This document shows, piece by piece, positions 51,987 through 60,696 of a DNA stretch of 64,000 nucleotides (positions within the stretch are counted from its first letter, which is position 1; the number at the start of each line of letters is the position of its first letter). Source of the stretch: Firmicutes bacterium UBA6113 (lineage in GTDB: Bacteria > Bacillota > Clostridia > Tissierellales > Sedimentibacteraceae); assembly GCA_002422545.1 (NCBI GenBank), contig DIWF01000013.1, positions 24,639 through 88,638 on the forward strand, written 5' to 3'. The position numbers and the translations under genes were made by a program. The notes under the pieces are model-generated. The model was not told the DNA's origin. It worked only from the letters and a program-made list of their open reading frames with translations, and made no database searches.

Positions 51987-52067
51987 GTTCTTGCAGCCTT
52001 TGTGACAGGTATATCATATAAGCATATAATGTAGCATAAATTAAATATTCTTATGGAGGATTATACG

Positions 52068-52988
52068 ATGCCTACAAGCATGGATTTTGTACGCCAGTCA
52101 CTGGAGCTGCACCTTTTTTTTGCAAGAATAATGAAAGAACACTCATTTTTTCTTGAACTTGGATTTACGCCGAGAGACAGCAATTATACGCAAAGAGCAG
52201 ATGAATTTAGAAGAGAGTTTGACAGATTGTTAGGAGAAGTTGTTTCACTTTCTAATGGCATAGTAAGCCAAAGTGTACTTCAATCAGGTGAAGTTATTAC
52301 ACCATATACACTTAAGGCTGAAACGGCATCCTCATACTATACAGGATTGCGCATACCTACTGAACTTACTCAAGAAGAGGCAAGATTGATGGGCTCTGAT
52401 TCAGCACCTTTTAACCCAATGATTGAAGAAAGAGTGTTTATGATAAATCAATGGGCTATTAGCTTAGTTACAGAATTAATTCAGTTCAAAGCAAATATTT
52501 TAAGAAATGTGCTGTCATGCAAGATGTTTACAGTAAATTATCCACTTCTCATAGACCACATCATGCGTGAAGCTGATCTTTATTTGCGAATGATTAAGAG
52601 AATTCAAAACAGAGAAGTAATAAATATGGAAATCGAAGCTGCACAACAGGAAATGTTCTGGAATAGGATAATGGCAGAACATTCTAAATTTATCCGCGGG
52701 TTGCTTGACCCTACCGAAGAAGAACTGTTCAATACAGCCAATGATTTCGGACATGAGTTTGATCAATTGACTTTAGCTTCAAAAGCCGCTATGGACAGGA
52801 CAATTCCTTTAGCACAAGTTACTGATGCAAGTCTTCAAGCAACCGAAGCAATACGTGATTTTAAGGCGCAGGGAACACAGGGATTGATTGAATGTAAGGT
52901 TAAGTCAATTATCATCCCATTATTAGGAGACCATACTCTGCGTGAAGCAAATCATTACTTGAGACTATTAAAAATATTTGAAAAATAG
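52068..52988 (+). CDS. DUF2935 family protein
   Basis: A 306-residue all-helical protein made of two similar four-helix units. Unit one: ELHLFFARIMKEHSFFLELG (about 10-29) and DHIMREADLYLRMIKRIQN; unit two: QEMFWNRIMAEHSKFIRGLL and GDHTLREANHYLRLLKIFEK. The regularly placed His and Glu residues (EH, DH, REA) look like metal ligands of a ferritin/rubrerythrin-like fold. Common in spore-forming Clostridia. Start at ATG 52068, with GGAGG 12 bases upstream. Function unknown. Confidence 0.85.
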   Translation: MPTSMDFVRQSLELHLFFARIMKEHSFFLELGFTPRDSNYTQRADEFRREFDRLLGEVVSLSNGIVSQSVLQSGEVITPYTLKAETASSYYTGLRIPTELTQEEARLMGSDSAPFNPMIEERVFMINQWAISLVTELIQFKANILRNVLSCKMFTVNYPLLIDHIMREADLYLRMIKRIQNREVINMEIEAAQQEMFWNRIMAEHSKFIRGLLDPTEEELFNTANDFGHEFDQLTLASKAAMDRTIPLAQVTDASLQATEAIRDFKAQGTQGLIECKVKSIIIPLLGDHTLREANHYLRLLKIFEK

Positions 52989-53007
52989 CATTTCACTATG
53001 TTATGTT

Positions 53008-53046
53008 AAAACGGCTAAGATTGAATAAATCATAGCCGTTTTTTCA
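53008..53046 (+). terminator. Rho-independent terminator
   Basis: AAACGGCTAAGATT pairs with ATCATAGCCGTTT, loop GAATAA, followed by TTTTTC. Confidence 0.85.
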
Positions 53047-53084
53047 TGGATTTTAAAAGAAAATATAAAATTTGAAAATAAGTG

Positions 53085-53113
53085 TTGACAATATTACTAA
53101 TTAGTAGTATATT
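53085..53113 (+). promoter_or_regulatory. marR promoter with embedded operator, probably leaderless
   Basis: TTGACA (53085-53090), 17 bp, TATATT (53108-53113). The dyad TATTACTAATTAGTAGTA (53092-53109) fills the spacer. The expected start of transcription, six or seven bases after the -10, falls on the ATG at 53120, and no ribosome site precedes that ATG. Confidence 0.7.
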
Positions 53114-53119
53114 TTATTC

Positions 53120-53566
53120 ATGGAAAATAAAAAAATCAGTTACGGTAAAGAAAAAGATTTAAGCTTGAAAACATTGATAGCATTATCCAGATGTTATCAA
53201 GACGTACACAAAAAAGAAACCAGGACAATCAAAATGGCAGGAGTAACAGTTTCACAGTTTGCAGTTCTTGAACTTCTGTATCACAAAGGAGACATGAGAG
53301 TTTGCGAAATAACTGAAAAAGTTCTTTCAACTGCTGGCAACATGACTGTTATAATAGAAAATTTAGTTAAGGATGACTTGGTTACAAGAACCATAGATGA
53401 TAATGACAGGCGTGTTAATTTGATTAGTTTGACAGAGAAGGGGCGAAAAATAATATCTGACAATTTTCCAGTCCATGTAGACAACATCAATGAAATTTTT
53501 AGTATATTGTCTACAGATGAAAAGGAAAATCTATTGAAATTATTAAAAAAATTATCGGGTGTGTAG
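53120..53566 (+). CDS. MarR-family repressor (MhqR-like)
   Basis: A 148-residue MarR regulator. The winged helix is at about 45-110: VTVSQFAVLELLYHKGDMRV, then ILSTAGN-type VLSTAGNMTVIIENLVKDDL and DDNDRRVNLISLTEKG. It resembles MhqR of Bacilli, which represses dioxygenases and nitroreductases until quinones appear. The same operator lies in its own promoter and, inverted, before the dioxygenase gene at 53665, predicting autoregulation and control of both downstream genes. Confidence 0.87.
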   Translation: MENKKISYGKEKDLSLKTLIALSRCYQDVHKKETRTIKMAGVTVSQFAVLELLYHKGDMRVCEITEKVLSTAGNMTVIIENLVKDDLVTRTIDDNDRRVNLISLTEKGRKIISDNFPVHVDNINEIFSILSTDEKENLLKLLKKLSGV

Positions 53567-53617
53567 CAAGTATTCAGAGATAATCTTTTAATGCTGCTGC
53601 CGATTTTTTTAAAGATA

Positions 53618-53635
53618 TACTACTAATTAGTAATA
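53618..53635. promoter_or_regulatory. Second MarR operator
   Basis: TACTACTAATTAGTAATA is the exact reverse complement of the 18-base site at 53092-53109. It lies 30 bases before the dioxygenase start. Confidence 0.72.
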
Positions 53636-53664
53636 AATAAATATAAAATAAAAGGAGTCAGGAA

Positions 53665-54441
53665 ATGGATAATACTAAAAAGATGCCTGTATTGTTTGTA
53701 GGGCACGGTTCTCCAATGAATGCCATAGAAGACAATGAATTTACATTGAACTGGTCTAAAATTGCTGAAGAAATTCCAAGGCCAAAGGCCATATTGTCAG
53801 TTTCGGCCCATTGGTACACAAAGGACAGCAGAGTTAACGACCAGGATAAACCAAGAATTATATATGACATGTACGGATTCCCTGCAGAACTATATGCTCT
53901 TAAATATGATGCAGATGGTTCAGCTGAATTTGCCCATATGACAAAAGATTTGGTAAAAAGAGAAGTGAAAATAGACAACAGCTTCGGTATTGATCACGGC
54001 ACATGGTCCGTTCTTTGCAGGATGTACCCGCAGGCGGATATACCTGTTTATCAGTTAAGCATTGACATGAATGCAGAGGCTGAAGAACATTTCATTATTG
54101 GACAGCAATTAAGTGCTCTGAGGGAAAAAGGTGTACTGGTACTGGGAAGCGGAAATGTTGTACACAACTTATCAAGGATAAACTGGGAAATGGACAGTGG
54201 TTTCTCATGGGCAGTTGAATTTGACAATTATATAAAAGAAAAGATAACAAAAAGACAGTATGATGATGTGATCCATTATGAAAAAGCAGGACCATCCTCA
54301 AAACTGGCATTTAACACTCTTGAACATTATCTGCCGCTTTTATATGTGCTGGGTGCCTCAAGAGAAGATGACAGACTTACAGTATTTAATGATTCGTGCA
54401 CTCTGGGCTCTCTCTCAATGACATGTTATTTATTTAAGTAA
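53665..54441 (+). CDS. DODA-type extradiol aromatic ring-opening dioxygenase
   Basis: A 258-residue LigB/YgiD-type dioxygenase. Metal and catalytic residues are visible in GHGSPMNA (His14), SAHWYT (His about 53), DHGTWS (His about 113) and GSGNVVHNL (His about 168). It opens catechol-like rings with O2, or may act on 4,5-DOPA-like compounds. AAAGGAGTCAGGAA precedes the ATG. The MarR operator upstream and the nitroreductase downstream point to defence against catechols and quinones. Confidence 0.88.
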   Translation: MDNTKKMPVLFVGHGSPMNAIEDNEFTLNWSKIAEEIPRPKAILSVSAHWYTKDSRVNDQDKPRIIYDMYGFPAELYALKYDADGSAEFAHMTKDLVKREVKIDNSFGIDHGTWSVLCRMYPQADIPVYQLSIDMNAEAEEHFIIGQQLSALREKGVLVLGSGNVVHNLSRINWEMDSGFSWAVEFDNYIKEKITKRQYDDVIHYEKAGPSSKLAFNTLEHYLPLLYVLGASREDDRLTVFNDSCTLGSLSMTCYLFK

Positions 54442-54519
54442 GAAATTACTTTAAATTTAAATATAAAAGAATTAAAAGGACAAAATAATATAAAAACTTA
54501 AAAAATTACGGAGGATATA

Positions 54520-55119
54520 ATGACAAAAAATTTTTCAACATCAGTTATGGACAGACGTTCATATTATGGAATAAGCAAGGAAACTGTGGTTTCAGATGAC
54601 AGAATTAAGGAAATAGTGGAGAATGGGATGAAATATACGCCATCAGCTTTCAATTCTCAAAGTTCAAGAGCGGTACTTCTTCTAGACAAACAACACGACA
54701 AGTTTTGGAACATTACAATGGAAGCATTGAGGAATATAGTTCCTGAACAATCATTCAAGCCAACTGAAGATAAAATAAATTCTTTTAAAAATGGATATGG
54801 AACTGTGCTGTACTTTGAAGATCAGGCAGTGGTAGAATCCCTTCAGGAGCAATTTGCAACATACAAAGATAATTTCCCTGTATGGTCGCAGCAGTCAAAC
54901 GGAATGCTTCAATTTGTTATCTGGACTGCTTTACAAAATGAAGGATTTGGTGCATCTCTTCAGCATTACACTGAACTCATAGACAAAGATGTAAAAAAAG
55001 AGTGGGAAATACCGGGCAATTGGAAGTTCATAGCTCAGATGCCTTTTGGAAAGCCAACAGCACAACCGGATGAAAAGCAGTATAACTTTTCAAAAGAACA
55101 AATTATGATATACAAATAA
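54520..55119 (+). CDS. Nitroreductase family protein (MhqN/Frm2-like)
   Basis: A 199-residue FMN-dependent nitroreductase-fold protein. Residues 9-15 (VMDRRSYYG) are the FMN-phosphate region, SAFNSQSSRAVLL the next strand, and the C-terminal GFGASLQHYTELIDK and FGKPTAQPDEK are family features of the short Frm2/Hbn1-like group. It reduces nitro compounds or quinones with NAD(P)H. Probably co-transcribed with the dioxygenase (gap 78 bases with no promoter of note). GGAGGATATA precedes the ATG. Confidence 0.85.
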   Translation: MTKNFSTSVMDRRSYYGISKETVVSDDRIKEIVENGMKYTPSAFNSQSSRAVLLLDKQHDKFWNITMEALRNIVPEQSFKPTEDKINSFKNGYGTVLYFEDQAVVESLQEQFATYKDNFPVWSQQSNGMLQFVIWTALQNEGFGASLQHYTELIDKDVKKEWEIPGNWKFIAQMPFGKPTAQPDEKQYNFSKEQIMIYK

Positions 55120-55128
55120 TTATTATAA

Positions 55129-55170
55129 AAACAAAAAACAGAAGTTAATCTTCTGTTTTTTGTTTGTTGA
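55129..55170. terminator. Rho-independent terminator
   Basis: AACAAAAAACAGAAG pairs with CTTCTGTTTTTTGTT around TTAAT. Strong AT/GC hairpin between converging genes. Confidence 0.85.
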
Positions 55171-55229
55171 AATATTTCAAGCACTAATGTGCCACATAAG
55201 GGGTACTTGCTTTTTTGACAGTATAATAT

Positions 55230-55595
55230 TTACCTCTTTGAGTTATAATCATCGATTGCATTATGAAGAGCATCTGCTGCTATGTTTGAACATTTCAATT
55301 TTTGAGGAGGAAGTCCACCCAGTGCTTCTGAGACAGCTTTATTTGTTATTGTCATGGCCTGGTCCAGTGTCTTCCCTTTTGCCATTACAGTCATCATACT
55401 GCCAGCAGCTATGACAGCACCGCAACCAAAGGCTTTAAACGTCACATCAGTAAGAATATTCTTATCAACTTTTATATAAATTGTTATCTTATCTCCATCT
55501 GCAGGATTCCCTATGTTACCAATACCATCTGCATTTTCTATTTCACCTGCATTTCTTGGATCTGAAATATGATTTAAAGCTATATCCGTATACAT
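55230..55595 (-). CDS. IscU/NifU-like Fe-S scaffold variant
   Basis: A 121-residue NifU N-domain protein. The usual GNPxCGD cluster-ligand motif reads GNPADGD, so the first Cys is Asp. The other two Cys are present, in FGCGAVIA (about 56) and KLKCSNIAADALHN (about 101), though the usual His before the last Cys is Lys. It may still be a scaffold or may have another role. AAGGAGACAGTT precedes ATG 55595. Divergent from cysteine synthase, a sulfur-metabolism context. Confidence 0.85.
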   Translation of the reverse strand: MYTDIALNHISDPRNAGEIENADGIGNIGNPADGDKITIYIKVDKNILTDVTFKAFGCGAVIAAGSMMTVMAKGKTLDQAMTITNKAVSEALGGLPPQKLKCSNIAADALHNAIDDYNSKR

Positions 55596-55728
55596 AACTG
55601 TCTCCTTTATTCATTACACATATTAATTCCTGTATGATTAATATAATATTATATTACCGGTTATTTTATAAGTCAAATATAACTGAATATGGAGTATAAA
55701 AAATATTTAATTTCACAAAATTATATTG

Positions 55729-55757
55729 TTGACATGGATTGATTTATATTGTATAAT
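55729..55757 (+). promoter_or_regulatory. Consensus promoter of cysK
   Basis: TTGACA (55729-55734), 17 bp, TATAAT (55752-55757), both perfect. A 100-base leader follows; I see no T-box or S-box features in it. Confidence 0.82.
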
Positions 55758-55857
55758 TTGGAAAATTAAAATCATACAAAACATATATGATATGTATGTA
55801 AAATTGAACGAATGTTGTTGTAAAGCGCGATAATTAAAAATAAAAGGAGATAAGAAT

Positions 55858-56790
55858 ATGGGGAAAATAAATAAAAGCTTAACAGAATTAATTGGAAAAA
55901 CACCACTTCTGGAATTTACAAATTATGAAAAAAAGAATAATTTAAAGGCAAAAATAATTGCAAAACTTGAATATTTCAATCCTGCAGGCAGTGTTAAAGA
56001 CAGAATTGCTTATGCGATGATATCTGACGCTGAGGAAAAAGGACTCTTGAAGGAGGGTTCGGTCATAATTGAACCTACAAGCGGCAATACAGGCATTGGA
56101 ATAGCAAGTGTTGCAACCGCCAAAGGATACAGAACAATTCTAACAATGCCTGAAACAATGAGTGTAGAAAGAAGAAATTTATTGAAAGCTTACGGTGCAG
56201 AAGTGGTATTGACTGAAGGTGCAAAAGGAATGAAGGGTGCCATTGCAAGGTCAGAAGAACTGGCAGCGGAAATACCAAATTCATTTATACCTGCGCAATT
56301 TGACAATCCTGCAAATCCTGCAGTTCATTATGCTACTACGGGTCCTGAAATTTGGGAAGACACAGATGGAAACGTAGATATATTCATATCAGGAATCGGA
56401 ACAGGAGGAACTATATCAGGAGTAGGAAAGTTCTTGAAGGAAAAAAATCCTGATGTAAAAATTATAGGAGTTGAGCCTGAAGCATCACCGATTCTTTCAA
56501 AGGGAACTGCCGGCCCCCACAAAATTCAGGGAATTGGAGCCGGATTTATTCCAAATGCTCTGAACACTAAAATTTATGATGAAATTGTAACAGTTGAAAA
56601 TGAAAATGCTTTCAATTCAGGAAAAGAAATTGCTAGATCTGAAGGAGTATTGGTTGGAATATCGTCCGGCGCTGCGCTTTGGGCTGCGACTTTAGTTGCA
56701 AAGAGACCAGAAAATGAAGGGAAAAATATAGTTGTACTTCTTCCGGATTCAGGTGACAGGTATTTTTCAACAGCTTTATTTTCAGAATAA
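55858..56790 (+). CDS. cysK: Cysteine synthase A (O-acetylserine sulfhydrylase)
   Basis: A 310-residue fold-type II PLP enzyme making cysteine from O-acetylserine and sulfide. Lys43 in GSVKDR binds PLP; SGNTG at about 72-76 is the substrate loop; GTGGTISG at about 180-187 binds the PLP phosphate; [10 protein letters not shown] at the end is also conserved. Full length for CysK. AAAGGAGATAAGAAT precedes the ATG. Cytoplasmic. Confidence 0.93.
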   Translation: MGKINKSLTELIGKTPLLEFTNYEKKNNLKAKIIAKLEYFNPAGSVKDRIAYAMISDAEEKGLLKEGSVIIEPTSGNTGIGIASVATAKGYRTILTMPETMSVERRNLLKAYGAEVVLTEGAKGMKGAIARSEELAAEIPNSFIPAQFDNPANPAVHYATTGPEIWEDTDGNVDIFISGIGTGGTISGVGKFLKEKNPDVKIIGVEPEASPILSKGTAGPHKIQGIGAGFIPNALNTKIYDEIVTVENENAFNSGKEIARSEGVLVGISSGAALWAATLVAKRPENEGKNIVVLLPDSGDRYFSTALFSE

Positions 56791-56899
56791 ATTATCAAGT
56801 GAAGGAATTCATTATGTTGATTTTTAATGTTTAAAAAATAATATTGTTGGTATAAGTTTATTGATATACAAATATATAATAATTGAAAGGAGAAATTTT

Positions 56900-57184
56900 A
56901 TGGCGTTTTTAGACAAGATAGGCAAGAAAATAGGTGATGTGGCGGGTTCTGCCACTGATATGGCTAAAGATTTTGCAGAAACAACTAAACTTAACTCCGA
57001 GATATCAGCAGAAGAAAAACAAATCAATCAATGGTTTCTGGAAATAGGCAAATTTATTTTTGAAAATGAAAAAGAAAATCCTGACAGCGTTGTGGCAGAG
57101 TTTATAGGAAAAATCAAGTCTTCACAGCAAGCAATAGAAGAATTGAAAAGAAAAATAGAGGAAATAAAGACAGACAACGACTAA
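56900..57184 (+). CDS. Small helical cytoplasmic protein (94 aa)
   Basis: I do not recognise a named family. It is alpha-helical and charged, with a glycine/alanine-rich N-terminus (LDKIGKKIGDVAGSATDMAK) and a C-terminal coiled coil (SSQQAIEELKRKIEEIKTDN). Similar short proteins with this N-terminus occur widely in Clostridia, sometimes with a zinc ribbon; none is present here. AAAGGAGAAATTTT precedes ATG 56900. Terminator follows directly. Confidence 0.65.
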   Translation: MAFLDKIGKKIGDVAGSATDMAKDFAETTKLNSEISAEEKQINQWFLEIGKFIFENEKENPDSVVAEFIGKIKSSQQAIEELKRKIEEIKTDND

Positions 57185-57186
57185 AA

Positions 57187-57214
57187 AACAGCACCCTCGG
57201 GTGCTGTTTTATTT
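57187..57214 (+). terminator. Rho-independent terminator
   Basis: AACAGCACCC-TC-GGGTGCTGTT followed by TTATTT. Confidence 0.9.
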
Positions 57215-57384
57215 GGTTACTTCAGCTACTGCTTCTATTTCCACAAGGCATCCGAAGTGGAGTTTTCCTGACGGAACAACTATTCTTGCAGGTTTGTGTT
57301 CACCGAAAAATTCAGCGAAGTCAAAGAAAATGTATGATCCGCAGAATTTTTCAAACCTTATGATTATTGAATTCACATATGTGA
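57209..57384 (-). pseudogene. RidA-family remnant
   Basis: On the minus strand the last ~55 codons read EFFGEHKPARIVVPSGKLHF, then GCLVEIEAVAEVTK and TAA, a clear match to the C-terminus of RidA/YjgF enamine deaminases (the Arg and Glu of the active site are there). The N-terminal half is absent and the preceding residues are degraded. It abuts the stop of the 57385 oxidoreductase gene. Confidence 0.65.
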
Positions 57385-58380
57385 TTACAGGTCGTTTACC
57401 AGAGAAATTTTACCTGTTGCTATTCCTGATTCGTAATACTCATGAGCCTTTGTTATTTCAGAAAATTTGAATTGGTTTTTATCTTTCAATATGCTAATTT
57501 TCTCTTGTTCTATAAGTTTTTTTACTTCACTTAAAATATTTCCTATTTCAAATCGTCTTGTGTTGGTTAATACCGGAAGAACAATGAATAATGCCTTCAA
57601 TCCTATTGCCTTGCTGTGCATAAGCGATAAGTCCAACGTAACCCTTGTGTTTGTTGTACAAACAGTTCCGTCAATTTTAACGGCCTTGAAGCTGTTGAGC
57701 AGATTGTTTCCACCTATAGTATCAAATACAAAGTCAAAGCCGCTTCCTCCAGTATATTCATTTACGTATTGTTCAACAGATTTTTCCTTGTAGTTGATTA
57801 CATAGTCTGCTCCGAAATTTTTTGCAATTTTTCCCTTTTCATCTCCTGATACAGTTGCATATACCTCTGCACCTAATAGTTTTGCAAATTGAACGGCCAT
57901 ATGCCCAACACCTCCGGCTGCTCCGTGAATCAATACTTTGTCATGGGCCTTAATATTTGATTTTTCAATAATTGCTTTCCAGGCAGTCATACTTACCAAC
58001 GGGAACATTGCTGCTGTATTGAAGTCAATATTCTTTGGCTTGAGGCTCATCAGATCCTTGTCAACCAATGTGTATTCTGCAAGGGAACCCCATTCACCCT
58101 TGACTCCTCCCACATAACCGAAAACTTCATCTCCCTTTTTAAAGTTTGTTACTCCTTCACCTACTTGTTCCACAATTCCTGAAAAGTCTGCATTAAGAAC
58201 TGCAGGAAATGGAGGGATGATTGCCGGTGTGAGGCCGGATCTTATTTTTGTTTCCAGGGGATTCAAGCTGCTGGCCAAAACTCTGACTAGTACATATCCG
58301 GGTTTTACTTCCGGTTTTGGTATATCCATCATTTCAAATACATCGGGTCCGCCTGTTTTATTTATTACCATTGCTTTCAT
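57385..58380 (-). CDS. NADP-dependent quinone oxidoreductase-like protein
   Basis: A 331-residue zinc-free medium-chain dehydrogenase (quinone oxidoreductase type). The N-terminal GroES-like domain has SSLNPLETKIRSG and LNADFSGIVEQVGEGVTNFK; the nucleotide-binding motif is HGAAGGVGHMAVQFAKLLGA (about 153-172). No structural zinc Cys cluster is seen. Likely reduces quinones or enones with NADPH. AAAGGAGTATTC precedes ATG 58380. Confidence 0.87.
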   Translation of the reverse strand: MKAMVINKTGGPDVFEMMDIPKPEVKPGYVLVRVLASSLNPLETKIRSGLTPAIIPPFPAVLNADFSGIVEQVGEGVTNFKKGDEVFGYVGGVKGEWGSLAEYTLVDKDLMSLKPKNIDFNTAAMFPLVSMTAWKAIIEKSNIKAHDKVLIHGAAGGVGHMAVQFAKLLGAEVYATVSGDEKGKIAKNFGADYVINYKEKSVEQYVNEYTGGSGFDFVFDTIGGNNLLNSFKAVKIDGTVCTTNTRVTLDLSLMHSKAIGLKALFIVLPVLTNTRRFEIGNILSEVKKLIEQEKISILKDKNQFKFSEITKAHEYYESGIATGKISLVNDL

Positions 58381-58517
58381 ATGAATACTCCTTTAAGTTT
58401 GATATTACTTTTATACCCATTATTTTTAAGTTCAACATAAAAAAATTAAAATATACTTGATATACATAAATTCTTCACATCTGTTATGTACAATAAAATA
58501 AAAAAGGAGGAAATAAA

Positions 58518-58703
58518 ATGAAAAAATTATTATATATTTTTATAGCTTCAATAATTGTTCTTGGTTCAACAAAACAGGCATATGCAGTCAACATGGTGTC
58601 AGAGATGGCAGTGAACAAAGGCGGACAGTCAGTGGCTGAATGTGCAAGAACAATGGATAAGGGAGTTTCTGAATGCGCTAAAGCAGAAGTGTGTGAAGAA
58701 TAA
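58518..58703 (+). CDS. Small secreted protein (61 aa)
   Basis: A signal peptide (1-23, ending KQAYA) precedes a 38-residue mature peptide with three Cys (ECART, ECAKA, VCEE) and no membrane segment. The AKAEV..EE end and regular Cys spacing might bind metal or form a disulfide, but no family comes to mind. AAAAGGAGGAAATAAA precedes the ATG, a strong site. Followed by a terminator. Confidence 0.6.
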   Translation: MKKLLYIFIASIIVLGSTKQAYAVNMVSEMAVNKGGQSVAECARTMDKGVSECAKAEVCEE

Positions 58704-58717
58704 TCCTTTTAAATATT

Positions 58718-58750
58718 AAAGCTCTGAACAATGTTTGGAGCTTTTTTATT
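58718..58750 (+). terminator. Rho-independent terminator
   Basis: AAAGCTCTGAACA...TGTTTGGAGCTTTTTT: stem AAAGCTC/GGAGCTT with a T run. Confidence 0.8.
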
Positions 58751-58864
58751 GCTTAAAATCTAGCGATATGTTTGAATTTCTTGCTTCTGATTGATGAAAT
58801 GAAAATATTCACGAAGACCCATCTAGTGAATATATTATATAAAACTATTGGAAGGAGAAGAAAC

Positions 58865-59992
58865 ATGCAGCAATTTTTCAATCCGAAATCGAGGTGTGTG
58901 AGGCTCATGCCTGAACCTAGACAAGCAGAAACAGAAGAACTAAACACTGTAAATACCACGAGGATGAACCATGAAGACATGTACAACTTCAACATAGCAA
59001 TGACAAAACTGATTTATCCAAGTCAAAATATCAATTGGAGGCCCAATGCTGTTATACTTGTTCCTGGTGACAAATGGCAGTATTCTCTTTGTGCTTCCAG
59101 TATTGTTCATTTTCCTATAAATGCTCCCATAATTTTTACTGAAAGAAATTATCTGCCTGAAATATCAATAAAAGAAATACAAAGAATGGGTCCAACAGGC
59201 AACGAGGTTCCTGCCCAGGTGCTCATTGCAGGACCTGTTTCACGTTCAGTTGAAAACATGCTGAAAATGGCGGGACTCACTGTATACAGAATAACAGATA
59301 CAGAAGATATATATAAATCATGTATTGAAACAGCAGATTTCAGACTTAATGAAATTCCGTCAGCATCAGAAGAAGGTAGGAAGGACATCATTGTAATATC
59401 AGGACAGGATTACAGTGAAGGAATAATAGCTTCATTTTATGCAGCACACAAAGGCACACCAATAATATTGGTTGAGCATAGCAGTGTTCCGGAACCGGTA
59501 ATGAATTTCATAAACAATAACAAAGATAAGAATTACTATATTCTGGGAAATGAAAAAACTGTGAGCTCTGAAGTGGAAGATGAGATCAGGGGAATAATAG
59601 ACGAAAACGTAATTAGGATCAGCGCAAGCAGTCCTTACACCATATCTGTGAAATTTGCGGAATATGCCAGTGAAGTTGATACATTTGGCTGGAAGCACAA
59701 CACAAATGATGGATGGGCATTTGCATTCGGAGAACTGAAAAGGTGGTACAACATTGTATCAGCAAACTTGTTAGCTCATCTTGGCAAGCATACACCGCTT
59801 CTCCTTACCGATAAAAACTATCTTCCTGATGCTGTTACTGAGTATGTGGTAAGAGTCAATCCCAAAAAGGAGATGCCTTCAATGCCTCCGTACATGCACG
59901 CCTATGTTCTTGGAAGCTTCAATGACATATCACATGACGTGCAGGTTGAAATAGAAAAAGTTCTTGATGTGGATGGAAAAATGGAGTACTAG
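58865..59992 (+). CDS. Cell-wall-binding-repeat-2-like protein without signal peptide
   Basis: A 375-residue protein with two or more units resembling the CW_binding_2 repeat: AVILVPGDKWQYSLCASSIV, then DIIVISGQDYSEGIIASFYA followed by AAHKGTPIILVEHSSVPEPV, and HTPLLLTDKNYLPDAVTEYV. In classic members these are surface anchors; here the N-terminus (MQQFFNPKSRCVRLMPEPRQ) lacks a signal peptide and no membrane segment is present, so it may be cytoplasmic or exported in another way. GGAAGGAGAAGAAAC precedes ATG 58865; upstream codons are open but have no site. Confidence 0.72.
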   Translation: MQQFFNPKSRCVRLMPEPRQAETEELNTVNTTRMNHEDMYNFNIAMTKLIYPSQNINWRPNAVILVPGDKWQYSLCASSIVHFPINAPIIFTERNYLPEISIKEIQRMGPTGNEVPAQVLIAGPVSRSVENMLKMAGLTVYRITDTEDIYKSCIETADFRLNEIPSASEEGRKDIIVISGQDYSEGIIASFYAAHKGTPIILVEHSSVPEPVMNFINNNKDKNYYILGNEKTVSSEVEDEIRGIIDENVIRISASSPYTISVKFAEYASEVDTFGWKHNTNDGWAFAFGELKRWYNIVSANLLAHLGKHTPLLLTDKNYLPDAVTEYVVRVNPKKEMPSMPPYMHAYVLGSFNDISHDVQVEIEKVLDVDGKMEY

Positions 59993-60053
59993 AAAATCCT
60001 TTATCCTTGTAAAAATAAGTTTGCTCATGAGAATAATGTTTTAATAAGAATGC

Positions 60054-60103
60054 TTGACAACCATGCATGTTTACATTATGATATATGTAGTTGCAATAAC
60101 TAC
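60054..60103 (+). promoter_or_regulatory. Promoter and dyad before DUF1836 gene
   Basis: TTGACA (60054-60059), 17 bp, TATGAT (60077-60082). Directly downstream is the dyad GTAGTT-GCAAT-AACTAC (60087-60103), placed where a repressor would block transcription. The DUF1836 protein, which has a helix-turn-helix-like start, may bind it. Confidence 0.65.
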
Positions 60104-60132
60104 GTATAATCGTTAACGGTAAAGGAAAAAAT

Positions 60133-60684
60133 ATGGATGATAACTTGGAACTATATGAATACAGCAAACAAATGAGTGAAATAAAACTCATCAAATGGAA
60201 TGACCTGCCGAAATTTCCGGTATATTGTGACCAGCTTTTGCAAATTGTGAATGATGAATTATCAAGCATGCAGATTGATGACGAAAATCTACTTACAAAA
60301 AGCATGGTGAACAATTATGTCAAATGGGGCATGATTCCCAAACCGGTCAAGAAAAAATATGACAAGTTGCATATTGCAGAAGTTATGGTCATAACCCTTC
60401 TTAAACAAATATTGACAATATCAGAAATTAAGGATGGTATACAGCTGCAGATTGCGCTTCACGGAAACGAAAGGGCCTATGATGCTTTTGTTGAATCATT
60501 TGAAGAATCTACGAGGAAAGTATTCAAGCCAATAACGGTGGAAAAAAGCACCTATGTTCTGGAAGAAAGAGAAATCGAATATGACAGATTAGCAATTTCC
60601 TCTATTACCACAGCTTTATCAAACAAGCTATTGACTGAAAAAATAATTAAAACAAAAATAAAAAAATATAATGCTAAGCCCTAG
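60133..60684 (+). CDS. DUF1836 domain protein
   Basis: A 183-residue all-helical protein of the DUF1836 family. Residues 55-90 resemble a MerR-like DNA-binding head (LLTKSMVNNYVKWGMIPKPV and KKYDKLHIAEVMVITLLKQI). It almost always lies before a DegV gene in Firmicutes, as here (13-base gap), so I think it is a regulator of that unit; this is inference. AACGGTAAAGGAAAAAAT precedes the ATG. Confidence 0.82.
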   Translation: MDDNLELYEYSKQMSEIKLIKWNDLPKFPVYCDQLLQIVNDELSSMQIDDENLLTKSMVNNYVKWGMIPKPVKKKYDKLHIAEVMVITLLKQILTISEIKDGIQLQIALHGNERAYDAFVESFEESTRKVFKPITVEKSTYVLEEREIEYDRLAISSITTALSNKLLTEKIIKTKIKKYNAKP

Positions 60685-60696
60685 TGAGGAGAAAAC

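Noticed and set aside
55758..55857. T-box or S-box riboswitch in the cysK leader
   Set aside because: The leader is about 100 bases and AT-rich, with no T-box sequence and no terminator hairpin.
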